Shown here: in pieces, positions 22,264-29,370 of the stretch
How positions within the stretch are numbered: the first letter of the stretch is position 1
Layout of the letters: each line of letters opens with the position of its first letter
NCBI GenBank assembly: GCA_934249275.1
Contig: CAKQKT010000006.1
Location: 1-35,897 of the forward strand
Length of the DNA stretch: 35,897 nt
Direction of reading: 5' to 3'
DNA from: an uncultured Sutterella sp.
GTDB lineage: Bacteria > Pseudomonadota > Gammaproteobacteria > Burkholderiales > Burkholderiaceae_F
The notes under the pieces: model-generated
Seen by the model: the letters and a program-made list of their open reading frames with translations, nothing else
Databases searched by the model: none
Told to the model about the DNA's origin: nothing
Made by a program: the position numbers and the translations under genes

Positions 22264-24013
22264 TCAATCTTCATTCGCCTTGACGGAAGCGTCGTCAATC
22301 GTACCATGAAACAGAGCCTGAACCTGCTTCACGAAGGGATCGTTTCGGAACCCTTCAATGAGTGCGCGCCTGGCCTCCTCGCGCTCGTGCTCCTCCTGAT
22401 CGGCGACGGTGCCGCCCTGAACGTCGCCCACCTCGAACTCCACCATGCAGTGGCTGCCGAAATAGGCGGAAAGCGCGTGCGAAAGAAGCTCGCGCCCGGT
22501 TTCGGTCGCGAATGCCGCGACGCGAAGGCGCAGCTTGACATGGCTGCGGGTGAGCTTGAGCACCTGCGCCGATGCGGCGAGGTTTCTCAGCGGCCCCGTC
22601 AGCTTTGCTCCTGCAATGATCGACCGCCAGTCGAGAGAAGATTCACCGTAGTCCGGATCCGGACCGCCCTGTGGAATCTCCGGAGCGTACTCAACTGGCG
22701 GAGGGTTCTCCCCAAGGAGGGGTATCGTCGCTGAGGGAGTCGGCAGCCGGGACGGACAGCCCGGGAGGCGGCGCCGACGGACGAGGCAGAGGCGGCATGC
22801 CGGAGCTGCGTCCCACCGTCTGCACGCCGGCAGAAGGCGAAGCCGGTGCAGGAACAGGTTCAGGCGTCCTGCCCGCATCCCTGGCCGGCACGCGTGTGAC
22901 GGCGCGAGCACCTGCCGGCTTGAAAGCCAGCATGCGCAGGAGAGCCATCGTAAAGCCCGCGTATTCATCAGGCGCGAGATTCAGATCGTTTCGGCCGTGA
23001 AGCGCGATCTGATAGTAAAGCTGGATCTCTTCAGGAGTAAATGCGTCGGCAAACTCTCGAATCGAAGCACAGTCCGGATCGTCCTCGCTCACGGCGGCGG
23101 GCACGCGCTGAACGAGCGCAATGCGATGCAGAAGTCCCGCCAGATCGCGAAGCGCCTGAGCAAAGGAAAGGCCCTGCGTCTGCATGCCGTCGGCAACGGC
23201 AAGCATGCCGGCGCCGTCTCCGTCGGCGAGCGCATGAAGAATGCGGGTGAGCGTCTCGCCGCCGCTCATGCCGAGCATGCGTCGCACGCCGTCCTGAGTC
23301 ACGCCGTCGCCGCAGTAGGCAATGGCCTGGTCAAGAAGCGAGAGGCCGTCGCGCATGGAGCCGCGGGCTCCCTGAGCAAGGACGCGAAGCGCGCCTTCCT
23401 CGAAGGGAATCTTTTCTTCCGTGAGGATTCGGCTCATGTGCCCCACAACGTCCTGAGGCGTCATGTTGCGCAGGTTGAACTGCAGGCAGCGGGAAAGCAC
23501 CGTAATAGGCACTTTCTGCGGATCCGTCGTGGCAAGGATGAACTTCACGTATTCGGGCGGCTCCTCAAGCGTCTTCAACATTGCATTGAAGGCCGTCGAA
23601 CTCAGCATGTGGACTTCGTCGATCATGTAGACCTTGAAGCGCCCCTGAGTCGGCGCGTACATCGCACGTTCGAGAAGCGCGGTCATATCTTCGACCGAAC
23701 GATTGCTCGCCGCGTCCATCTCGATGTAGTCGGGGAAGCGGCCTTCGTCGATCGCGCGGCAGGCAGGGCATACTCCGCAGGGATGAGCTGTCATATCCCC
23801 CTTGCCGTCCGCGCCCTGACAGTTAAGCGCCTTGGCGAAGATGCGGGAGATCGTCGTCTTGCCCACGCCTCGGGTTCCCGTAAAGAGATAGGCGTGGTGA
23901 AGACGCTTTTCCGTCAGAGCGCGCGTGAGCGCGGTCACGACGTGCTCCTGGCCGACGATCGTCTCAAAGTCATGAGGCCGCCACTTTCGAGCGAGCACCT
24001 GATAACTGCTCAT
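22264..24013 (-). CDS. dnaX: DNA polymerase III tau/gamma subunit, tau in two frames
   Basis: DnaX is the clamp-loader ATPase; tau also tethers the polymerase core and DnaB. The zero frame (24013-22691) codes 440 residues: Walker A GTRGVGKT (46-53), zinc-site Cys65, Cys79, Cys82, Cys85, Walker B IDEVH (131-135), SRC with the arginine finger (174-176), then a proline-rich linker. It stops at about the length of E. coli gamma (431). The tau-specific C-terminal domain (DYGESSLDWRSIIAG to ASVKANED) continues in the +1 frame to 22264. Reading CCC at 22705-22703, skipping one base and resuming at 22701 gives a 582-residue tau. Programmed frameshifting, a real mutation and an assembly indel are all possible; the coding content of both parts looks intact. 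AAGGA precedes the ATG by 7 nt. Confidence 0.9.
22691..22713 (-). promoter_or_regulatory. dnaX: Candidate +1 frameshift site in dnaX
   Basis: On the minus strand a Shine-Dalgarno-like GGGGAG (22713-22708) is followed by two bases, then CCC-T (22705-22702), and the zero-frame TGA comes three codons later (22693-22691). A proline tRNA on CCC can re-pair with CCT after a +1 slip. The close SD-to-slip spacing resembles the prfB recoding site. Function is inferred, not shown. Confidence 0.5.
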
Positions 24014-24063
24014 CCTGTGTCCTTAGTTCTGAGTGATTGTGCAAGAACCTATATTCTAGCGGC

Positions 24064-24562
24064 TCAACGTCCGGCCGCCTTGAGGAGCGCATCGCCCGAA
24101 AGCCTGCAGATGCGCCAGTCGGGCATCACTTCGGCGCCCAGGCCTTCATAGAAGTCGATGGCAGGCTGATTCCAGTCGAGCACACTCCAGTCAAAGCGTC
24201 CGCATCCCTCTTCAAGCGCCTTCTGCGCAAGGTGGCGGATCAGCGCCCGGCCGTATCCCTTGCGACGAGCGTCTTCCACGACAAAAAGGTCTTCGAGATA
24301 CAGCCCGCGGCGTGTCAGGAACGTTGAAAAATTGAAGAAATAGAGCGCAAATCCCACCGGGCGCTCAACCCCCGTCTCTTTATTTTTTTTCCCAGGCAAG
24401 CACGCAGTCGATCACGGCACGAGGCCCGAAGAGCTCTTCATAGAGATACTCGGGCTTGGCCTTGCATTGAGATTCGAGACGCTCGTAACGGGCGAGCTCA
24501 TGAATGAGGTCGCAGACGACCTCAACGTCCTCTTTTCGGACGGGGCGAATTTCCAAACTCAT
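24064..24562 (-). pseudogene. GNAT N-acetyltransferase, frame broken at an A8 tract
   Basis: Two frames together make one GNAT acetyltransferase of the family with the YLEDLFV motif. The first (from ATG 24562) codes MSLEIRPVRKEDVEVVCDLI to CVLAWEKK and stops at TAA (24380-24382). The second, in the +1 frame, runs from the same place through GFALYFFNFSTFL, GLYLEDLFVVEDARRKGYGRAL (the acetyl-CoA loop) and DWNQPAIDFYEGLGAEV to 24064. The break coincides with eight A residues (24383-24390, minus strand); removing one A gives a continuous WEKNKETGVERPVGF reading. This could be transcriptional slippage, phase variation, recent decay or an assembly error. Such enzymes acetylate small amines or amino acids; the substrate here is unknown. 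It lies just upstream of dnaX. Confidence 0.8.
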
Positions 24563-24660
24563 AACGTCAGGCAATTCCGGCAATAGAAAAATGTTCCCGG
24601 CCCGCCGGATGAGTCGGACACATGTCGAAACATTCTAGAGGAAGGCGAAGGAGGAATAAC

Positions 24661-24693
24661 AAAAAAGGCGCGATTCTCTCATGAACCACGCCT
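24661..24693 (-). terminator. Terminator downstream of the 4.5S RNA gene
   Basis: AGGCGTG and CGCGCCT (24687-24693 with 24666-24672) pair across a 14-nt loop, with one G-T wobble, and are followed on the minus strand by six T residues. Confidence 0.6.
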
Positions 24694-24734
24694 GAACGCC
24701 TTCCGCCTCAACGAAAGCGGAGAAAAAATGAAAA

Positions 24735-24834
24735 TGGCGAGCCTTGTCCTCGGCACTGCTGCTGACCAGTATGGCTGCTTCGTTCCCGACCTGACCAGGT
24801 TCCTGGGGACAGCATGCGAGGGGACCCGCCAAGC
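24735..24834 (-). ncRNA. ffs: Signal recognition particle 4.5S RNA
   Basis: The minus strand contains the SRP core CCAGGTCAGG followed by a GGAA tetraloop and the internal-loop motif GAAGCAGCC, the hallmarks of bacterial 4.5S RNA that binds Ffh. Its 5' segment (GGCGGGTCC, CCTCGCA, TGCTG) is complementary, with the usual interruptions, to its 3' segment (CAGCAG, TGCCGAGG, GGCTCGCC), closing the long hairpin. Compared with E. coli, the base pair closing the tetraloop is G-C instead of C-G, a compensatory change. The ends are estimated from the promoter and the closing stem and may be off by several bases. It lies upstream of dnaX, as in many proteobacteria. Confidence 0.92.
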
Positions 24835-24839
24835 ACGAC

Positions 24840-24868
24840 AGTGTACAGAAATACGAAGATTTTTGCAA
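24840..24868 (-). promoter_or_regulatory. Sigma-70 promoter of the 4.5S RNA gene
   Basis: The minus strand reads TTGCAA, 17 nt, TACACT. Initiation 6-7 nt downstream would fall at about 24834, exactly the expected RNA 5' end. Confidence 0.7.
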
Positions 24869-24897
24869 AATATCCTTTTTAACGCAGTCGAGAACCC

Positions 24898-24926
24898 CTG
24901 CAAGCACGTCATCTTGGTGCTACTAT
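24898..24926 (+). promoter_or_regulatory. Possible trxA promoter
   Basis: CTGCAA, 17 nt, TACTAT lies about 190 nt before trxA. The predicted leader holds two hairpins: GCGGA/TCCGC (24943-24958) and GGCACGGATT paired with AATCC and GTGCC (24972-25003). The -35 match is poor. Confidence 0.3.
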
Positions 24927-25113
24927 AGACGCACTTTCAGGCGCGGATTCGAGTCCGCCGCCCTCATCCCTGGCACGGATTCATTCAAAATCCTTCAAGT
25001 GCCGCTTTCCCAAATACATCGTCCTTCACTCAGCCCTGAGGCATTCCTGTCCGTGCACCGTGCGGTTCAAGACCGGAGCATGCCGGGGCAGTATCTCACA
25101 CACCGGAGTCATC

Positions 25114-25437
25114 ATGAGCGAAATCATTCACGTCACCGACGCAAACTTTGAAGAAGTCGTTTCTCAGCCCAACGTCACCGTTCTCGTGGACTTCTGGGCC
25201 CCCTGGTGCGGCCCCTGCCGCATGCTTGCCCCGCGCCTTGAACAGGCTGCCGAAACGTTTGACGGCCGCGTTGTGATCGCCAAGTACAACTGCGACGAAT
25301 CCAGCCGCTTTGCCGCCGAATACAACGTTCGCGGCATTCCGACCGTGATCGCCTTCAAGAATGGCGAACACGTTGGCGAGCGCACCGGCCTTTGCGATCA
25401 GGAAACGCTCAACGCCTTCATCGAATCCCATCTCTAA
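25114..25437 (+). CDS. trxA: Thioredoxin 1
   Basis: Thioredoxin is the general cytoplasmic disulfide reductase, recycled by TrxB. The 107-residue protein has the active site WCGPC (residues 31-35, redox Cys32 and Cys35), the preceding VLVDFWAP strand, the NVRGIPT cis-proline loop and the FKNGE strand, all canonical. The ATG at 25114 is chosen for its GGAG 6 nt upstream and family length; an upstream ATG at 25060 would add 18 unrelated residues. rho follows on the same strand 101 nt downstream, the usual proteobacterial trxA-rho order. Confidence 0.96.
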   Translation: MSEIIHVTDANFEEVVSQPNVTVLVDFWAPWCGPCRMLAPRLEQAAETFDGRVVIAKYNCDESSRFAAEYNVRGIPTVIAFKNGEHVGERTGLCDQETLNAFIESHL

Positions 25438-25538
25438 TCCGCAACCGCGGATGACGGAGCCGCACCAGCAGCGCGGTTCCGCACCTTTTCTCAACAAGCC
25501 CCTCCGACGGACCGTCTTCTCGGACCGCCAAACCCGCT

Positions 25539-26795
25539 ATGCATCTTTCCGACCTCAAGTCCCTTCACATCTCGCAGCTGCTCGACATCGCCTACGCGCT
25601 TGAAATCGACAACGCCCAGCGCATGCGCAAGCAGGAGCTCATGTTCGCCATTCTCAAGAAGAAGGCCAAAACGGGCGAACAGATTTTCGGCGACGGCACG
25701 CTTGAAGTGCTCCCCGACGGCTTCGGCTTCCTTCGCAGCCCCGACACCTCCTATCTTGCGAGTACGGACGACATCTACATCTCGCCTTCCCAGATCCGCC
25801 GCTTCAACCTCCACACCGGCGACTCAATCGAAGGCGAGGTTCGCACCCCCAAGGACGGCGAACGCTACTTTGCCCTCGTGCGCGTCGACACGGTCAACGG
25901 CCTGCCGCCCGAGAACATCAAGCATCGCATGCTCTTCGAGAACCTGACGCCGCTCTTCCCGAACGAGCATCTCGTTCTTGAACGCGACATGCGAGGCGAC
26001 GAAAATCTCACGGGCCGAATCATCGACATGATCGCCCCGATCGGCAAAGGACAGCGCGCCCTGATCGTCGCCCCTCCGAAGTCCGGCAAGACGGTCCTGA
26101 TGCAGCACATCGCCCATGCGATCATCGCCAACCACCCCGATGTCACGCTCTTCGTGCTCCTGATCGACGAACGTCCGGAAGAAGTGACCGAAATGCAGCG
26201 CTCCGTCAAGGCCGAGGTTGTCGCCTCCACCTTCGACGAACCCGCCGCACGCCACGTCCAGGTGGCCGAAATGGTGATCGAGAAGGCCAAGCGCCTTGCC
26301 GAAAGCAAGCGCGACGTCGTTATTCTTCTCGACTCCATCACGCGCCTCGCCCGCGCCTACAACACCGTGATCCCGTCCTCGGGCAAGGTGCTCACCGGCG
26401 GCGTGGATGCAAACGCCCTTCAGCGTCCGAAGCGCATCTTCGGCGCCGCCCGCAACCTTGAGGAAGGCGGCTCGCTCACAATCATCGGCACAGCGCTCGT
26501 CGACACGGGTTCCCGCATGGACGACGTGATCTACGAAGAATTCAAGGGCACGGGCAACAACGAAATCCATCTCGAACGCCGCATGGCTGAAAAGCGCGTT
26601 TACCCCGCCATCAACCTCAACCGCTCGGGCACCCGCCGCGAAGAACTTTTGCTCAAGCCGGATGTCCTGCAGAAGGTCTGGATCCTCCGCAAGTTCCTCT
26701 ACGACATGGACGAACTCGAGGCAATGGAATTCCTGCTCGACAAGATGAAGGCTACGAAGACCAACACCGAGTTCTTCGAGCTCATGAAAAAGTAA
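25539..26795 (+). CDS. rho: Transcription termination factor Rho
   Basis: Rho is the hexameric RNA helicase that ends transcription at C-rich, unstructured sites. The 418-residue protein has the N-terminal helical and OSB RNA-binding domain ([14 protein letters not shown] primary-site motif, about residues 60-75), Walker A APPKSGKT (about 179-186), the Q-loop and R-loop region ([20 protein letters not shown]) and [11 protein letters not shown] with Walker B preceding it. Length matches E. coli (419). There is no insertion in the RNA-binding domain of the kind seen in actinobacteria. It is followed by a strong terminator. Confidence 0.97.
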   Translation: MHLSDLKSLHISQLLDIAYALEIDNAQRMRKQELMFAILKKKAKTGEQIFGDGTLEVLPDGFGFLRSPDTSYLASTDDIYISPSQIRRFNLHTGDSIEGEVRTPKDGERYFALVRVDTVNGLPPENIKHRMLFENLTPLFPNEHLVLERDMRGDENLTGRIIDMIAPIGKGQRALIVAPPKSGKTVLMQHIAHAIIANHPDVTLFVLLIDERPEEVTEMQRSVKAEVVASTFDEPAARHVQVAEMVIEKAKRLAESKRDVVILLDSITRLARAYNTVIPSSGKVLTGGVDANALQRPKRIFGAARNLEEGGSLTIIGTALVDTGSRMDDVIYEEFKGTGNNEIHLERRMAEKRVYPAINLNRSGTRREELLLKPDVLQKVWILRKFLYDMDELEAMEFLLDKMKATKTNTEFFELMKK

Positions 26796-26812
26796 GTCCC
26801 GCCGGGACCTGC

Positions 26813-26847
26813 AAAAAAAGGCACTGCCGGCGGCAGTGCCTTTTTTT
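26813..26847. terminator. Bidirectional terminator between rho and hemD
   Basis: A 9-bp perfect stem GGCACTGCC (26820-26828 with 26832-26840) with a 3-nt loop is flanked by seven A residues and seven T residues. It serves the convergent rho and hemC-hemD units. Confidence 0.92.
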
Positions 26848-26895
26848 AGTTTTTCAATCCAGCCGATCAGCTGCGCTGTCGGCTCCCACTGCTCT

Positions 26896-27672
26896 TCAGG
26901 GCAGGTTCGCGCGAATGTGCGAAGCCACGGCCTGATCGTCGGTGGTTGTCACCTCGATATGGCGGAATCCGGCTTCCTGAAGCCTGCGGACGATGCGCGG
27001 ATGAAGCGTGACGGCAATGCCGTTCGTAACCCAGTCTCGAACTTCCGAAACGGGACGGATCGCATGAAAGAGCGCCGCCACCGCATCCGTGCTCGTAATG
27101 TAGACAATGGGAGACGGACCATGGGCGGCCATGAGGATGTCGCTTCGCTGCTCGGGCGTAAGCTCAAGCGGCACACGGACGTAAGTGCACATGGTGACAA
27201 CGTCCGAACCGATGCTTCTAAACTGCTCGGGCAACCATTCACGGCCGGTCTGGCCGCGCAGGAACAGCACTCGAGAAGGAGCGCCGCGATGCTTGAGAAT
27301 ATCCCAAAGCGCCTCGCTGCCGGAATTTTCAGCATCTCCCTCGGGATAAATGAGCTTTACATCATCACCCCAGGCAGCACGAATCACCTTTGCCGTGCCC
27401 TCGCCCACCGTGGCAAGCGTGACATGCTCCGGCCAGGACTTCACCCAGTGAGCGGCAGCCGCTACCGACGCCGGACTGGGAAGCACGACCATTTCGACAT
27501 CGTCGAGGTTGTCCAGACGGGCCTGAACAAGCTCGCAGTCCTCCTTTCCGGGCAGCTCAATCCTGAACGCCGGCCAGCGCCAGGATTCAATACCCTCCTT
27601 TTGGAGAACGCCGGCAAGGCGATTGTTTGCTTCGCCGGGGCGCATCAGAATGACGGGCCTTTGTAAAGCCAT
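26896..27672 (-). CDS. hemD: Uroporphyrinogen-III synthase
   Basis: HemD closes hydroxymethylbilane to uroporphyrinogen III with inversion of ring D, the branch point to heme, siroheme and corrinoids. The 258-residue protein shows the loosely conserved two-lobed pattern of the family: an N-terminal RPVILMRPGEANNRLAGVLQ segment, VVLPSPASVAAAAHW, VATVGEGTAKVIR-like TLATVGEGTAKV, RVLFLRGQTGREWLPEQF, YVRVPLELTPEQ, ITSTDAVAALF and AVTLHPRIVRRLQEAGF. Family sequence conservation is low, so context matters: it starts 19 nt after the hemC stop. The hemX and hemY genes that often follow in betaproteobacteria are absent. Confidence 0.9.
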   Translation of the reverse strand: MALQRPVILMRPGEANNRLAGVLQKEGIESWRWPAFRIELPGKEDCELVQARLDNLDDVEMVVLPSPASVAAAAHWVKSWPEHVTLATVGEGTAKVIRAAWGDDVKLIYPEGDAENSGSEALWDILKHRGAPSRVLFLRGQTGREWLPEQFRSIGSDVVTMCTYVRVPLELTPEQRSDILMAAHGPSPIVYITSTDAVAALFHAIRPVSEVRDWVTNGIAVTLHPRIVRRLQEAGFRHIEVTTTDDQAVASHIRANLP

Positions 27673-27691
27673 AAATTCCTCTTGACCGAAA

Positions 27692-28621
27692 TTAACCGAG
27701 AACAGCCTTCAGTATAGCGTCTGCGCCCTGTCGACGCAGATCTTCAACCACGCGCGCAGCAAGCGCTTCAGGCTCCGTCCACGGTCCGCGGGCTTCGCTG
27801 CGGATGGCTTCGCCGGTCTTATGGTTGCCGACAAGCGCACGAAGATAAAGCTCTTCGCCCTCAACAATGCCGTAGGCGGCAAGCGGAACCTGGCAGGAGC
27901 CGCCGAGTGCGCGGGAAACGGCGCGTTCGGCCGTGCAGCAGGCGCGGGTATGAGGATCGTTGATAAAGGCCAGAGCCTCATGCATGACGGCATTGTCGGA
28001 GCGGATCTCGATGCCGAGCGCCCCCTGCCCCGGAGACGGCAGGCTCACTTCAGCCGGAATAATCGAACGGATGCGATCATGAAGCTCGAGTCGTTTGAGA
28101 CCGGCGGAAGCCATCACCAGAGCATCGTACTCGCCGTTGTCAAGCTTGCGAAGACGCGTGCCGACATTGCCGCGCACGGGAAGCACTTCGAGATGCGGAT
28201 AGTTCATTCGAAGCATGAGCTCGCGGCGAAGGCTGGCGGTGCCGACGCGGGCGCCGGCAGGCATGTCGTCGAGACTTGCGTACTTCGGAGAAACGAATGC
28301 GTCGCGCGGATCCTCGCGTTCGCTAACGGCGACAAGATCAAAGCCTTCGGGAAGCTCCATCGGAACGTCCTTGAGGGAATGAACGGCAAGGTCGGCCTCG
28401 CCCGACTCCATGGCGACTTCAAGCTCCTTCACGAAGAGGCCCTTGCCGCCCACCTTGGAAAGGGTGCGGTCGAGAATCTGGTCGCCTCGCGTGGTCATGC
28501 CGAGAAGTTCGACGCTCGCGGACGGGTAACGTTCACGAAGCACAGACTGAATGTGAAGGGCCTGCCACATGGCAAGAGGGCTTTCGCGAGTGGCGATGAC
28601 ACAACGTTCGAATTTGGACAT
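27692..28621 (-). CDS. hemC: Hydroxymethylbilane synthase (porphobilinogen deaminase)
   Basis: HemC polymerises four porphobilinogen units to hydroxymethylbilane. The 309-residue protein has [12 protein letters not shown] at the N-terminus, the [12 protein letters not shown] loop, [15 protein letters not shown] with the catalytic Asp, the substrate-binding [11 protein letters not shown] and [12 protein letters not shown], and [11 protein letters not shown] carrying the cysteine (about residue 242) that anchors the dipyrromethane cofactor. The ATG at 28621 gives the family length; an upstream frame would add 24 atypical residues. No strong ribosome binding site is visible. It leads a two-gene hemC-hemD operon. 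Confidence 0.96.
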   Translation of the reverse strand: MSKFERCVIATRESPLAMWQALHIQSVLRERYPSASVELLGMTTRGDQILDRTLSKVGGKGLFVKELEVAMESGEADLAVHSLKDVPMELPEGFDLVAVSEREDPRDAFVSPKYASLDDMPAGARVGTASLRRELMLRMNYPHLEVLPVRGNVGTRLRKLDNGEYDALVMASAGLKRLELHDRIRSIIPAEVSLPSPGQGALGIEIRSDNAVMHEALAFINDPHTRACCTAERAVSRALGGSCQVPLAAYGIVEGEELYLRALVGNHKTGEAIRSEARGPWTEPEALAARVVEDLRRQGADAILKAVLG

Positions 28622-28801
28622 GATGCTGAATTTGACGATCTGGCGTCCGTGCTGAAGCGGACGTTTAAGAATAGGAAAACCGAAAGACGACAAGCGCCAT
28701 TCCGGCCAATTTAATTATTGTAACAGTCCAACTTTGCATGACTCTTAACACGACGAATGCGCATCGCCCGCCGGCGAAGCCTCAAAACCCCGCCGCGCCG
28801 C

Positions 28802-28830
28802 TTGCACATGCATTCAGGACGTGACATAAT
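28802..28830 (+). promoter_or_regulatory. Sigma-70 promoter of rpmE2
   Basis: TTGCAC, 17 nt, CATAAT gives a near-consensus promoter about 118 nt before the L31 start, implying a leader of roughly 110 nt. Confidence 0.65.
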
Positions 28831-28948
28831 TTCGTCCTTTCCCAGTTGGCACGTGGACTGGCATGCCTGTCGTAAGACCCGACGCATTCGGGCGGATTCG
28901 CAAGGCCGTCAGGGCGACCGACAACAAAAACTAGGAATTACCTTAAAA

Positions 28949-29236
28949 ATGAAGAAAGGCATTCACCCCGAATATCGCGAAGTTGCTTTCGTCGACCTCT
29001 CCATCAACAAGACGTTCATCATCCGTTCCGCCGCTCAGACGCGTGAAACGGTTGAAATCGACGGCGTGACCTACCCGATGTTCAAGCTCGATACGTCCTC
29101 TGCCAGCCACCCGTTCTACACGGGCGCTCAGACGCGCATCGTCGAAGCCGGCCGCGTTGAAAAGTTCCGCGCCAAGTTCGCCGCCAAGCAGCAGGCCATG
29201 AACGCCGCTGCCGAAGCCGCCAAGGCCTCCAAGTAA
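28949..29236 (+). CDS. rpmE2: Ribosomal protein L31, type B
   Basis: L31 bridges the two ribosomal subunits. The 95-residue protein begins MKKGIHPEYREVAFVDLS and has the SASHPFYTGAQ motif of the type-B form. It lacks the CxxC zinc-binding cysteines of type A, so it needs no zinc. In many bacteria type B is the zinc-starvation paralogue, but I see no Zur-like site upstream. Whether a type-A copy exists elsewhere cannot be judged here. The last 15 residues form an Ala/Lys helix. The ATG at 28949 matches the family start; the frame is open further upstream but that part is leader. The nearest Shine-Dalgarno-like AGGA is rather far (about 12 nt). Confidence 0.95.
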   Translation: MKKGIHPEYREVAFVDLSINKTFIIRSAAQTRETVEIDGVTYPMFKLDTSSASHPFYTGAQTRIVEAGRVEKFRAKFAAKQQAMNAAAEAAKASK

Positions 29237-29282
29237 TCTTGCCGGCTCAGGCCCGTGCGGCTGGTCCGCACGTCGCTTCTCG

Positions 29283-29317
29283 AAAGGGCAGTCTCCGATT
29301 CGTCGGACTGCCCTTTT
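29283..29317 (+). terminator. Terminator after rpmE2
   Basis: AAAGGGCAG pairs with CTGCCCTTT and, past a 2-nt bulge, TCCGA pairs with TCGGA around a TTCG loop; a short T run follows. Confidence 0.8.
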
Positions 29318-29370
29318 CATTTGCTCAGAAAAAACGGACAATGTCCGAAACCACATCCTAGGAGCCTTCC

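Noticed and set aside
24943..24958. tRNA T-arm-like GCGGA-TTCGAG-TCCGC sequence
   Set aside because: The loop has 6 rather than 7 bases, and no acceptor, D or anticodon arms fit around it.
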